Of a DNA stretch of 64,000 bases, positions 8,701 to 16,965 are shown piece by piece. This DNA comes from Porites lobata. Its lineage: Eukaryota > Cnidaria > Anthozoa > Scleractinia > Poritidae. A program made the translations under genes and the position numbers. The stretch lies in assembly GCA_942486035.1 (NCBI GenBank), contig CALNXK010000020.1, positions 4,377,501 through 4,441,500 of the forward strand, written 5' to 3'. Positions within the stretch are counted from its first letter, which is position 1, and each line of letters starts with the position of its first letter. The notes below the pieces were generated by a model. That model was given only the letters and a program-made list of their open reading frames with translations, was not told the origin of the DNA and did no database searches.

Positions 8701-9748
8701 GACCACCCCGTTTATAAGACCACCTCGTTATTACGGCTATATTCTTTCAAACCAAACGTAAAAGCCATTGAGTCATTTTATTATTTTGAGGACCCCTTTA
8801 ATGCGACCACCTCGTTATTACGACCAGGATTTTATGGCCCAACGGTGGTCGCATTAACGGGGTTCCACTGTATGCGTGAAAACCTTGGGAGCCGATATCA
8901 GTAGTGTGACCTTCTCAGAATTTTTTACAAAACCCGAGATGAATTTACCTCGGGAGATTTTTGATGAATTTGCCCTAAGTAAATCGGTTTTACCCAGGTA
9001 AAAGTCCGTAGTGTGACCACAGCTACTATCTGACCTTTCTGAATTGATTGTTATTGAGCAAATCCGCAATATTGATGATAAACACAACGTCGACAAACGT
9101 CTCCTTACTAGAGAAGCATTTTGATGGGCCCAATTATGTACTTTATCCCTTCAACCTAATGGCCTGACCAAAAGATCGGAATTCAGTTCCAAAAATAGAA
9201 TTGAGTATAACTGACACATTTCATCTTTTGAATTACATTTGCTTTTTCATCACTTCTTAATCATTTTTTTAATTGTAAGTTGCCGATGCACTCAGGGGCT
9301 CCTTTCGGGGATTCTGTTATTTTTCCATAGATTTTCCTTTCCTAGGTCTCTTTTGTTTGTACCTTATTACTTTTTGTTGAAGGTGTGTGCTCTAGGATTG
9401 TGTAATATTAATCCCTTTGATTCAATTCAGAGGCCCCGAATTGACTGGACGAAAATTAGCTTAGAGGCACTACCCAGTTCTTGGTAGCAACGCGACATAA
9501 GTATAGAATTTCTGCTCTCGTTTCTCAGATGCCGTTTTGTTGAAAACAATGGAGATGTCCCGATATATGTCAGGTGATTTTCCAGGCTACATAATCCCGT
9601 GGTTTTGCAACTAGTTGTAGCTGTATTCTAGTCAGAAAAAAACACACTGAGGACATGGGAGAACTAAGGAAACTAACATACCAAATTCCCCATTAATGAA
9701 GCAGATTTGCAGTAAAGCAACGCCTATGAAGGTTAGATAGGCGAGCAT
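1171..9748 (-). CDS. Secreted protein gene, three coding exons (whole gene)
   Basis: Spliced model on the minus strand: exon 1 9748-9682, exon 2 7259-6582, exon 3 1391-1171, giving 321 residues. Both introns are phase 1, and the split codons close cleanly (G|AA = Glu23; G|AT = Asp249). Seen in the protein: a hydrophobic signal peptide (residues 1 to about 20), a conserved-looking PNPQW segment near residue 37, CNNCYNYA at 164-171, a W-R-H-L-V-A-L-V stretch at about 238-245, then HWYRLDNNGQWSHKPG from 258. I recall similar blocks in uncharacterised secreted proteins of marine invertebrates and bacteria. A Cys (NCYNYA) followed by a His (HLVALV) resembles an NlpC/P60-like or papain-like layout, but that is inference and no enzyme activity is shown. 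The introns (5190 and 2422 bases) are filled with plus-strand Penelope-like fragments and nested transposons. A 5' untranslated exon upstream of 9760 is likely, because exon 1 itself follows an acceptor. Confidence 0.75.
1457..1605. repeat. GATAATGATGGT minisatellite
   Basis: Imperfect tandem copies of a 12-base unit built from GAT, AAT and GGT triplets, most regular at about 1490-1552. It lies in intron 2 of the secreted protein gene. The open frame through it is low complexity and not a gene. Confidence 0.85.
1772..1856. repeat. Small inverted repeat (hairpin)
   Basis: A 13-base perfect arm, ACAGCGAGTCTTA at 1772-1784, is matched by its reverse complement at 1844-1856. A second short pairing (AAATAAATAAC with GTTATTTAT) lies inside. 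It may be the core of a small MITE. No target duplication was identified. Confidence 0.5.
2021..2051. repeat. (CAA)n microsatellite
   Basis: Short run of CAA/ACA triplets with one interruption, inside intron 2 of the secreted protein gene. Confidence 0.8.
2290..2455 (+). promoter_or_regulatory. Possible promoter and first-exon-like segment (weak)
   Basis: A GC-richer island containing ACGTTTTTGAGGCGACGGC and two GACG-rich blocks, ending at a donor-like AAAC|GTGAGTATT. A similar motif (minus strand) occurs at about 6005-6030, and a looser one at about 51,610. It is therefore more likely the 5' part of a dispersed element than a host promoter. Confidence 0.2.
2623..3151 (+). pseudogene. GIY-YIG endonuclease domain of a Penelope-like element, frameshifted
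   Basis: The reading frame runs through SYSCMPNM and a Cys cluster (CNCT..CPLEGKC), then the GIY-YIG-type core (VIYQATV, TYVGLA, RYRNHK), and ends with a conserved ELAS.C.HKNRY tail. A shift in the A-run near 3009-3016 moves the frame: the first part is open to 3036 and the second from about 2903 to 3151. In intact elements this domain follows the reverse transcriptase and nicks target DNA. Only the C-terminal part of the polyprotein remains. Confidence 0.75.
3336..3387 (+). ncRNA. Hammerhead ribozyme motif 1 (Penelope-type)
   Basis: Core CUGAUGA at 3341-3347 and GAAA at 3369-3372. Stem I pairs AUUGC (3336-3340) with GCAAU (3383-3387). Stem III is ACAG/CUGU (3372-3375 with 3378-3381). Cleavage is predicted after A3382. 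Stem II is weak because its closing pair is G-A, so activity may be reduced. Hammerheads are known from Penelope-like elements. This one lies just 3' of GIY-YIG fragment 1. Confidence 0.6.
3545..3589 (+). ncRNA. Hammerhead ribozyme motif 2 (Penelope pseudo-LTR)
   Basis: CUGAUGA at 3551-3557, then stem II GGCCG/CGGCC (3559-3563 with 3571-3575), then GAAA at 3576-3579. Stem I pairs UUCACC (3545-3550) with GGUGAG (3584-3589). Stem III is the minimal A-U pair with a two-base loop, and cleavage is predicted after A3583. One extra A (3558) sits before stem II, which is unusual. The single-pair stem III matches the minimal hammerheads reported for Penelope-like elements. Confidence 0.6.
3631..3670. 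repeat. (TA)n microsatellite
   Basis: About 20 TA units directly after the first pseudo-LTR of fragment 2 and before its GIY-YIG frame. Confidence 0.95.
3670..4059 (+). pseudogene. GIY-YIG endonuclease domain of a second Penelope-like element
   Basis: Open from just after the (TA)n tract to a stop at 4059. GIY-YIG features: NVVYLLSC, then AQYVGST, an R..NHK helix, and a Trp/Leu-rich tail (QGLKISDFF). It differs from fragment 1, so it belongs to another Penelope lineage. The reverse transcriptase is missing, so this is a truncated retrocopy. Confidence 0.7.
4154..4192 (+). other. Degenerate, interrupted hammerhead copy
   Basis: Second copy of motif 2 in the downstream pseudo-LTR. The core reads CUGCUGA instead of CUGAUGA, changing an essential A. 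The 3' half of stem I is displaced to 4543-4560 by the foldback insertion at 4193-4542. It should be inactive. Confidence 0.6.
4193..4542. mobile_element. Foldback MITE inserted in the Penelope pseudo-LTR
   Basis: 350-base element with near-perfect terminal inverted repeats of about 85-90 bases, starting CACAGGTGGCCCAAGCG and ending with the complement. It is flanked by a 7-base direct repeat GAAATAT (4186-4192 and 4543-4549). The uninterrupted copy of the same pseudo-LTR at 3576-3582 shows one GAAATAT, so it serves as the empty site. Confidence 0.85.
4598..4629. repeat. (TA)n microsatellite
   Basis: TA run directly after the second pseudo-LTR copy, in the same relative position as the run at 3631. 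Confidence 0.95.
4685..4963. repeat. Head-to-head inverted repeat carrying a hammerhead region
   Basis: Arms of about 78 bases (4685-4763 and 4886-4963) are nearly perfect complements, with a 120-base spacer. The right arm contains intact hammerhead motif 3. The left arm holds the same sequence on the minus strand, but its core has an inserted G (CUGGAUGA). This looks like two pseudo-LTR pieces of one Penelope family in inverted orientation. Confidence 0.7.
4879..4921 (+). ncRNA. Hammerhead ribozyme motif 3 (canonical)
   Basis: The best of the three. CUGAUGA at 4884-4890; stem II GUGG/CCAC closed by a GCAA tetraloop (4891-4902); GAAA at 4903-4906. Stem III is ACA/UGU with loop GGCU (4906-4915), and cleavage is predicted after A4916. 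Stem I pairs AUCCC (4879-4883) with GGGAU (4917-4921). Every core base is present. No Penelope coding part adjoins it. Confidence 0.7.
4960..4984. repeat. (TA)n microsatellite
   Basis: Short TA run at the outer end of the inverted repeat. Confidence 0.9.
5520..5657. mobile_element. Small hairpin MITE (TATATACTAAAACAATTATT family)
   Basis: Outer arms GTGTATATACTAAAACAATT at 5520 and its near-complement ending at about 5657, with a second nested pair (AAATATTTACC/GGTAAATATTT). The same end sequence recurs at 47,735, and an ATATACTAAAACAGTG variant at 46,930, so it is a dispersed family. Confidence 0.5.
5755..5788. repeat. (TA)n microsatellite
   Basis: About 17 TA units in intron 2 of the secreted protein gene. 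Confidence 0.95.
6582..7259 (-). CDS. Exon 2 (central) of the secreted protein gene
   Basis: The acceptor is a pyrimidine-rich tract ending TTCCATTACAG at 7260. The donor is CAG|GTAAGT with the last exon base at 6582. It encodes residues 23-249 in part: KFTVVVSFFSG, PNPQW, a Leu-rich middle, GKRYAPPYQPAVWN, CNNCYNYA, DTFAQPG and the HLVALV segment before the donor. An open frame continues upstream to 7347 and would give a start Met and a hydrophobic leader. I treat that as intron because the acceptor is strong and exon 1 supplies its own signal peptide in matching phase. Confidence 0.8.
8258..9025. mobile_element. Non-autonomous DNA transposon with CTAT target duplication
   Basis: 768 bases with inverted ends of about 27 bases starting TAGCTGTGGTCACAC (two or three mismatches). 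It is flanked by CTAT (8254-8257 and 9026-9029) and interrupts the GIY-YIG frame of a Penelope fragment. No transposase frame is seen. A 4-base duplication argues against Tc1/mariner (TA), hAT (8) and Mutator (9). I cannot name the superfamily. Confidence 0.75.
8682..8870. mobile_element. Tc1/mariner-pogo-like MITE nested in the transposon
   Basis: 189 bases with inverted ends CAGTGGAACCCCG and complement, flanked by TA (8680-8681 and 8871-8872). A TA target and CAGT-type ends fit the Tc1/mariner/pogo group. It lies inside the 768-base element, giving a three-layer nest: Penelope, then DNA transposon, then this MITE. Confidence 0.75.
9682..9748 (-). CDS. Exon 1 (signal peptide) of the secreted protein gene
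   Basis: Short exon too small for most ORF callers. The acceptor GATTTGCAG ends at 9761, a 12-base leader follows, ATG is at 9748-9746, then 22 codons and one base before the donor TTTG|GTATGT. The peptide starts MLAYLTFIGVALLQ, a clean signal sequence. Its leftover G joins AA of exon 2 to give Glu, matching the phase exactly. The acceptor before the ATG implies an upstream 5' untranslated exon that I did not find. Confidence 0.65.
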
Positions 9749-10105
9749 CTCTGGAAAAGTCTGCAAATCAAAATTCAGAGACAATCAGTACGTGATCAAA
9801 TATGACTCAAAAAAAAAAAAAAAACAAAGACAAAAACAAAAACAAAAAAAACAAATTGATTTCTAGTAGTTGTAGTCATGATCAAATGTCGTCTTGAAAA
9901 ATGGCCTATTGCTTAGTTATGAAGAGAACTGTCTTGTTAGTGTCTTTTTCATGCTGAAACTAGGTACACTGATAGTAAATCAAGCTAGATACCCTTTTTT
10001 ATTATCTTATTATTTTTATATCCTATTTAGGTTAAACAAGAAAGGTTTCGTTTTCTTCAATCAGAATCAGAGACCTCTTACTTTGACTGCGAATTGGAAA
10101 ACATA

Positions 10106-10137
<32 letters not shown>

Positions 10138-10142
10138 TAACT
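10106..10142. repeat. (AAT)n tract, 5' flank of the LINE
   Basis: About 12 AAT units, the last ones imperfect (AACAATAA). Immediately 3' the LINE sequence starts. A poly-Asn open frame starting at 10094 is an artefact of reading this tract. Confidence 0.9.
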
Positions 10143-11532
10143 CGCGGAGGAAGCAAAGAGGGTGTTTGGAGAGGAAGTCAACATATCGACTGAAGGTCAG
10201 CGTCATCTGGGAGCAGTTATTGCGTCGTAAGAATACAAAGATCAGTATTGTGAGGAGAAGGTTCGTACATGGAAAGAGGAAATTAATCGAACGTCTCTCT
10301 GAAATAGCGAAGAGCCAGCCCCATGCGGCGTATATTGCTTTCACAAAAGGCTACAAGTCGAAGTTCATCTACTTCATGCGCACGATTGAATCGTTTGAAG
10401 TTTATGTCGATCCAATCCAGGAAGTGATTGAAGATTTACTACTCCCAACTTTGTTCGGTCTATCAGAGCCTCTCCCTAACGAGTTGCGCAGACTTGCTAC
10501 CTTAGCAACGGGTCAAGGGGGTCTAGGCATTCCTGATCTGAAATCCGAGGCACCGCAGCAGTTTGCTGCCTCGAGACTAACAACCACTACGCACGTAGAC
10601 TCTATTACTTCACAGAGTTCCATCATGGTGCCAGGAGAAAGATCTACGGGGGAGCTAAAGAGGCATCAACAATCACTTAAGAGAGCAAGTGCCAAAGAGA
10701 AAATGGATAGCATTGATTCAAGCCTCTCCCCAGGCCTGCTGCGTCTGGTTAATCAACCGAGGGACAAGGGCGCAAGTTCTTGGCTGAATGCGATGCCTCT
10801 CGCAGACAAAGGTTTAGCCCTCAACAAGCAAGAGTTCAGAGACTCGCTACGCTTGCGTTATGACTTGCCCTTAGTCGATTTACCAAGTCATTGCATATGT
10901 GGGGATAAATTCACCGTTAGTCACGCCCTCTCTTGTAAAAAAGCGGGGTTTGTGGCGCAGAGACATGACGGTTTACGGACCTTGTTAACGACATTCATCG
11001 ACAAGATCTGCAATAATGTCGAAATCGAACCACGCCTTCAACCCCTGGACAACGAGCGATTTCATTTGAGGAGGGCTGTTACAAGTTCTGAGGCCAGGTT
11101 GGACACCAAACGGGAGGTTTCTGGGCAAGAGTAGTTACGGCATTTTTTGATGTTAGAGTTACGCACGTCAACCCCAAGTGTTACCAGAGGAAGCCAACAT
11201 CGGAAGTGTTCAAAGAGCAAGAAGAAGAGAAGAAGCGCAAGTACCAGCAGCGGTTGTTAGATGTAGAAATGGGTTCGTTTACGCCTTTAGTGTTTGGAAC
11301 CAATGGCGGAATGGAAAACGAGTGTCAGCGGTTCTTAAAGCATCTCGCAGACAAGATAGCTCAGAAAGACAATGAGCCTTATCATGTTGTAATCACTTGG
11401 CTCAGGACACAGATCTCGTTTGAACTCTTAAGATCGGTACATGCATGCGTCAGAGGTTCGCGAACGCCTTTTCGTAGCAAGATAGAGCAATCATTAGACT
11501 GTGAAATAAATGTCGCTAGTGCGGATATCTGA
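10143..11532 (+). pseudogene. LINE polyprotein C-terminus: zinc knuckle and restriction-like endonuclease, one frameshift
   Basis: Order of features: the post-RT region (HAAYIAFTKGYKSKF, GGLGIP), WLNAMPL, a CxC..H..C knuckle (10892-10940), RHDGLR at about 10957, RLD at about 11096, and FFDVRV at about 11143-11157. The C-R-H-D-D pattern matches the restriction-like endonuclease of R2/R4/NeSL-type LINEs. The frame is open from upstream of 10143 to about 11110, shifts in CCAAACGGGAGG (about 11108-11115), and continues to TGA at 11530-11532 through FTPLVFGTNGG. Only one break is seen, so the copy is fairly young. Confidence 0.75.
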
Positions 11533-11866
11533 AATATGTGTCTATATGCTTTTATACTTAGGGCTTTTTATGGACACTGGTTTAGCCGTCATTAGTATAA
11601 TTCGATTGTATGATCTTAATATCTCTGCATAATGGAATTCTTTATTTTATAGACTTTTGAACTTTTATTATTAATTATATCTATTTCCTCTTCTTTTATG
11701 TAAGGTTAAGTTACCTCTATTTTTTAGAATTTGTAATTGAATAGTTTCTTTCCTCTGGAATTGCAGATAGTGGTTTGATGAATTAATTAGATTTTTTTGT
11801 AACAGCAGGTTGTTTGTAAATAGGATTTTAATTGAGGTTTTGTAATAAAGAGTTTAATTTTATAAT
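10143..11866 (+). mobile_element. 5'-truncated RLE-type LINE (R4/Dong-like by context)
   Basis: Holds the end of the reverse transcriptase polyprotein, a zinc knuckle and restriction-like endonuclease, then a 3' UTR of about 330 bases ending TTTGTAATAAAGAG. Both sides are (AAT)n. Elements of the R4/Dong group are known to insert in TAA repeats, so target choice and domain content agree. Most of the reverse transcriptase is missing. Confidence 0.65.
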
Positions 11867-11876
11867 AATAATAATG

Positions 11877-11908
<32 letters not shown>

Positions 11909-11918
11909 TATAATAAAG
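11867..11918. repeat. (AAT)n tract, 3' flank of the LINE
   Basis: AAT/ATA run with a few changes (ATGATAAT). It matches the tract on the 5' side of the element. Confidence 0.9.
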
Positions 11919-11957
11919 GTAACAATGATAAAATAAACCATAGATAAGGTTCAAGCT

Positions 11958-12423
11958 TAGCCTGCGAAAATTCGCGCGGAAGAACGTCTGCGACTCAGCG
12001 GCAGAAATTCCATACTGATGACGTAAAATCTGTCCGGAATCCGGTCAGAAGCGCTGATTGGTCGACGGAGTAGTTACATTGTTTTAGTTATCGTTTACGA
12101 ATAACAGAAAAAAGGACAAATGTAAACGCGAAGAATCTCTAACAAAACGGTCAATATTTGTGGAATATAGTCTTCTCTAGAAGAAGTATTTGAGTGTTGC
12201 TGGAGCTCGATCGTTGGCAGATGAATACAACACTTTACCAAAACCGACCAGAACACACATAAAACTGGACAAATTTATATTTGGAACCCCATGACTACCG
12301 GATTTATTTTGTCAACATTTGCATCATCAGTATGGAATTTCTCCCACTGAGTCGCAGACGTTCCTCCGCGCGAAACGTCCCCAGCGGCGAAGAGCGAGGA
12401 GAAACTGGTGGTTTCACAGGCTA
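11958..12423. mobile_element. Mutator-like MITE with 9-base target duplication
   Basis: 466 bases with imperfect inverted ends. The outer part is TAGCCTG; the best block is GAACGTCTGCGACTCAG followed by GAAATTCCATACTGATG. It is flanked by GTTCAAGCT at 11949-11957 and 12424-12432. A 9-base duplication is the mark of the Mutator (MULE) superfamily. No coding frame. The left arm lacks about 30 bases present in the right arm. Confidence 0.75.
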
Positions 12424-12432
12424 GTTCAAGCT

Positions 12433-13669
12433 CCAAAATATAATAAAATGACCACCAAAATGACCACCGTTTCTTTGCCTTAATGATATCTGAAGGCTTT
12501 TATATTTGACAGAACTGTATTAACCGGATTTAGACAACTGCTTACCTTTGATTTGATTTTTCAACGTTCCTTGACACCTAGTGGTCTTGACACTGCGGAA
12601 GGCAGTCTTCAAATGACTCGCTTCATTTTAAGTGCAATTTATTAAGCCAGTTTAATTATGTCAGTACCACTACGTAAGGTTTCAATGATTAAATCACGGA
12701 AGTGGAAAGACATATATATGTATATATTTTTTTTCATTTGGATAAAGAATCAGAAAGCCAATAATATGGTCAGGTATGCACTATTGACTTCTCAGTTAAT
12801 TAAAAAAAAATCCAGCTTATTAAAATGTAAGTAAATAACGTAAGAAACGAAGACTGAAGAAAATATTGCCATACAAATGGAAACTGAGTTTAAACTTTTT
12901 AACATCTTTACCTAACCTAAACAATTAAACCAATCGGGAATTAATCAGACAAGTGAGGGTGTTAAGGGGGCTGGTGGTGGTGGTGGTGGTGGTGTTGTTT
13001 GGGGGGTTGAGGCGGTGGTGCTTTGAATGGGAAGCTCTGCATAATTTTTGAATAGAGTCCACATTTCAATTGTAAATTCCGGCTTATTAGATAATATCCA
13101 TGATCCATTTGACTAGGGCAAGGATTCAGATAATGTAGCTCCAGGGCCCCTATGGATACCAGCCTCGTTGCTGAACGGGCTACCCTGATTAAATAAAGTG
13201 ACTTATTTACTAGCTTAGGAAATGGTTTTTCTCCGAAAATAAAAGCTTGAGAACCACCACTTCTTTCTAACAGCGCAAAAACTTTCTTTCAAGTTCGGCT
13301 ATTCATTTTCGGAGACTTTGTTTCCTTACCAAACAAAATAACCTGTTATCATATTTAGGTAATGTCCAAACAACCCTTTTTATGGTCCCGAAGGACTTCA
13401 CACTTCGAGACACAATATCAGAGAGCCAATGGGCATATTATCTGCGGTTTGTGGAAAATTTGTATGAGGATTTCGATTAAGTTATTTACATTTTTTAGAG
13501 TGCAATATTGCAGTTTTAAATATTTGTTGATGTCTCAAATGCTTTTTTTCTTGCTTTTTTGTTTGTTTTGTTTTCAAGAACGTTTTCTAAAATATCCTTT
13601 AATATCTTGTATTAGCGGGGTGGGGGAATATTTGAAATCGTTTGAATGGCTTTTATTACCAAATAATAT
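12433..13669. other. Non-coding stretch before the tandem array
   Basis: No gene seen. Holds a (GGT)n run at 12972-12994. At about 12,740-12,830 it resembles 27,080-27,180 (AGCCAAT..TATGGTCAGGTAT), so the oldest array unit may begin here. The open frame at 13362-13727 has no recognisable domain. Confidence 0.4.
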
Positions 13670-13889
13670 TATCATTTATTCTTGCCTTCCTTTTCTTTTA
13701 ATTACAAATGACAGGCAGAGTAAATAAACTGTCTTTCAAATTAATCCCTGGCTGTTGAACCACTTTGGTGGTTCTGTTTTGATTTTGAATTTCTTTTTTT
13801 TTGCTCCTCTGACTTGTTGTGTTCTGCAATTTGCAAACAACCTTTACTTTCCATGATTAGGCTATCTATATTTGAGTGTCAAGGTATTT

Positions 13890-14128
13890 AGCACGAAAGT
13901 AATAATTGGGGACACTGTTTTGCGTGTCCAACTGGAGACGAGACCGCCATTTTACGTGGTCATCCGAGCCACGCGAAGGTTTAGCCGCTTGCAGTGCAAA
14001 GGGAGTACCTTCATTTCTCAGTTATTTTAAGACCCTGAGTATTTGTCCGGTCCCGGGAAACGAACTCGCGACCTCTCGCTCTGCCGTCAAGCGCTCTACC
14101 GACATAGCTAATCCTGACGTGGTTAAAC
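13890..14128 (-). mobile_element. tRNA-derived SINE
   Basis: On the minus strand the head contains an A-box-like TAGCTATGTCGGTAGAGCGC (about 14109-14090) and a B-box-like GGTCGCGAGTTCGTTTCCC. A non-tRNA body with TGGCGGTCTCGTCTCCAG follows. The spacing fits a degenerate tRNA gene head. It interrupts the first array unit. The tRNA-like part has no intact cloverleaf, so it is not a tRNA gene. Confidence 0.65.
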
Positions 14129-14539
14129 TAAAAGTGACATAAGACATTTTCAAGAACATTAAAATGTGTTAAACAGGGCAACTTCATTAGGAACCGAAAC
14201 GGTCGATACCAAGATTCATCCCCCGCTTGATTATAGATACATATGCCTCATTAAAAGCCTTTCTTGCAAGAGCAAAAGAGAAATCAGTTCACGATGTTAT
14301 ATCTGCCAGTGCTCCTATTCCCTAACACTAGTAGTTTCGTCTTTGCTGCAAGTTACTTGAAACGACAACCGTGGACTTGCACACATATTTCGTAACATTC
14401 CGTGATTGTTCCCTGTCTTTAAAGGTTTAAATCCGCAGAAAAAGCAGACGGCACGGTCTCAATATTTTCTTTGAATTTGCCGAGTTGTTGAGATAGATGC
14501 TGGAACATTACTGGGTGAGTGGTCTCAAACGCCTTTCTT

Positions 14540-15441
14540 GAGAAAAAAAGAAGTTTTCAATTAAGAAAAGTTAATTAAGCTTTTTTTTTTTTTTTGGACA
14601 GGTGTTTAAGTTTATATATGCACAGGTCTTTCTAGTTTATTTTCTTTTAGTTTCTTGTTATTTCATTCAGGACTTTATTTTATGTCATTTTTCATAGATT
14701 AAGATATAAATGTCCCAGAAGAGCCCTCAGTTCTTATTTCATTCGCTTCTAGGGTAGACTGCAAAACAGTCCGTATTTTTGCGTATTCAAGTACACGCGA
14801 GCAGACAATTTGCAGTCTACTTCTAGATCTTAGGGCGGCTCTGCAAATGAGCTACGCGTCTATGTCTTCTATTTTAAACACCAGTGCATTTGTTGTTTTA
14901 TTCATTGTAAAAGCAAATAATTATCTAAGAGGTTTTTTTAATATTTTTCATGAAAAAATGGAAGATGGAATATTGTTCGTATTTTCTTCTGACACGACTC
15001 TGACTTTCTGACTTCATCCGACCTGGCAATTTTCCCTCAGCCCTGTCAGATAAGCTGTGTTTAATACCACCCAGTACGCGGACACGTTTATTCATTTGAT
15101 GAATAAAGACTACGACGTTTCCCTGTAGTGCTCTAAAGGCTCCTTTTTTTTTGTTTGGTGGATATTCGATAACGAAGTTTTCATCGTCGTAAATTAGGTA
15201 ATAATATTGAAAGACCTCCTCTTACCTACTCTTGTAGCTAAAAAGCAAACAGAATGTAAACATTGGAAAGAGTCGTGCTCCTGCCGTGTGACGCAATTCT
15301 AATTGAAGCTGGACCAGGTGGAACTCGGATGGAAATTATCCATTTGATTTTGATTTGGGTACGGATTCGAATAAGGCCTAAACTGAGGTTCTTACCGATT
15401 GCTTTCAAGTTAAATATTATATTCGGGCACTTTGTTTCCTT
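14540..15441. other. Non-coding, AT-rich part of the array
   Basis: No gene supported. The minus frame at 15238-15558 is Lys/Ile-rich low complexity on a T-rich plus strand. Confidence 0.4.
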
Positions 15442-15573
15442 AAGCCTTGTTTCCATATGATCTCTATGATAGCTGCCATTGCTGAACTTTTTTTGTTTTT
15501 TGATTTTAATTTTTGTTTTTGTTTTTCTTTTTTTTATCTCAGCGATCGTAGCGATCATATGGAAACCAGGCTT
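15442..15573. mobile_element. MITE with AAGCCTGGTTTCCATATG ends, copy 1
   Basis: Inverted ends AAGCCT(T/G)GTTTCCATATGATC and the complement ATCATATGGAAACCAGGCTT. The core has a T-rich stretch and GCGATCGTAGCGATC. Same family as 18149-18402. Confidence 0.7.
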
Positions 15574-16965
15574 GACCTGTTACCCGTTCACGAAAACAAA
15601 CAAACAAGACAAAAAAAAAAAAAAACTCTCTCACATGCCAAATTGTATTTTTTTTTTCAATTGTCTAGGATTGAACCGTTGCTTGAATTAATTTATCACC
15701 CTGGACTGAATTACTGGACTTTTCTTTCTGTTTTGTTTTGTTTGTTGTTGCTGTTGTTCCTTCTTTTTTGCAATCGTATGACATGTTGTCTGAAAAAAGA
15801 AAAGGAATAGGAAAGGAAACGTCAAATGGCTTTTAACTTATTATTCTTTGCCTTTACATGTATCTCTCTTTCTTTGATTTGCGAATGGCAGGTAGATAAA
15901 TTGAACCTTTGCTTAAATCAACCCAAGATAATAGACCACCAGCCTCGTTTTTTCTTCAGTTGGAATGATTTTTTTTCCATGCGAGTTGTTTTGCAAACCA
16001 TTACGCAGCGAACTCAAAGAGGAGACAAGTAGAAATCGATAAGATCTATGTATTTACTAAAAGTTAAGCCGGTAAGCAAAAGAAAAGAAGAATCAGTTAA
16101 AATAATGAACTTCGATGTTGGTCTCTTGGAACACATAAAGTCATTAATAAATGCTCTGTTTGCACCATACCGGATAACCTTACTGCTGGCCCGAAACCCA
16201 AACCGTATAGGGCTACTGTCCACATTTAGACGTGATTTATGCAACGGGGCGAAGCCTCTCTAAAGCTTAAGAAGAGAGTCACATATCGGATAGGTGTTCA
16301 CACTACACAGGGCAACTTCTAGTGTCTGCACGTGAAACTGTGTGGTATCTGAGTGTGAACATAGCCTAAATGAAAGGTTGGTTAATAGCTGATATCTCGC
16401 CTTGCCGATCACATCTGCAAAGTGGAGAGTCACATATGGGATTTGGGCTCTGTTTTTATTTTTAATACCATGCAAATAAAGCTTGTTGTTGTTGTAACGT
16501 TTTTGAGGTGTTTTACCAAAATTTAAAGTAAAAAGTAGCAGAGTGATTTCTGCATTTTTTTTTTTGCTAAAAAGAGCATAGTTTACAAAACTAGCATAAT
16601 TATTGGCATCATTTTATTGAGAAATGTACGAGCACTGCTAATAGCATTTTATGCTACTTTTGCAAGCGCATTCCGCTATCAAAGGCTAGTAACATTGCTA
16701 AGAGAGACTGGCAGTCATTTATTATTCTGCTTTGAACCGAGTCAAACTTTCCGGAGAAACTATATGCAAGTAAGATAAAGAAGAAAATAGGAAGAGGAGA
16801 CGGAAAGTAGCGCCGGTTTGTGACTTGAAAAAAAAAAAATGCCGAACCTGGCATAAACCTTCGAAAAGGGAAGAGATTCCTTGTTAACGTGGTTCTTTTA
16901 AGTAACAGATCACAGAATTCATCAAAATGTGGTAAAAACATCACTGACATATTCGCTTGCGACTC

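Larger units (their letters stand above)
8083..9214 (+). pseudogene. Third Penelope-like GIY-YIG fragment, split by a transposon
   Basis: Left part (8083-8257) encodes NAIYLVTC, VQYVGST and RLRNHKSA. Right part (9026-9214) encodes SDLSELIVIEQI, then LLTREAF, an in-frame TGA where Trp is expected, and a KRSEFSSKNRIEYN tail with stop at 9212-9214. The two halves are in frame once the insert at 8258-9025 and one copy of its 4-base target repeat are disregarded, so the insertion came after the frame was set. Only this C-terminal domain is present. It lies in intron 1 of the minus-strand gene. Confidence 0.75.

Noticed and set aside
10094..10142. Start Met and poly-Asn leader of the LINE frame
   Set aside because: The Asn run is the flanking (AAT)n tract; the element begins after it.
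15457..15810. Phe-rich and Lys-rich frames on both strands
   Set aside because: T-rich low-complexity sequence inside a MITE and array flank.
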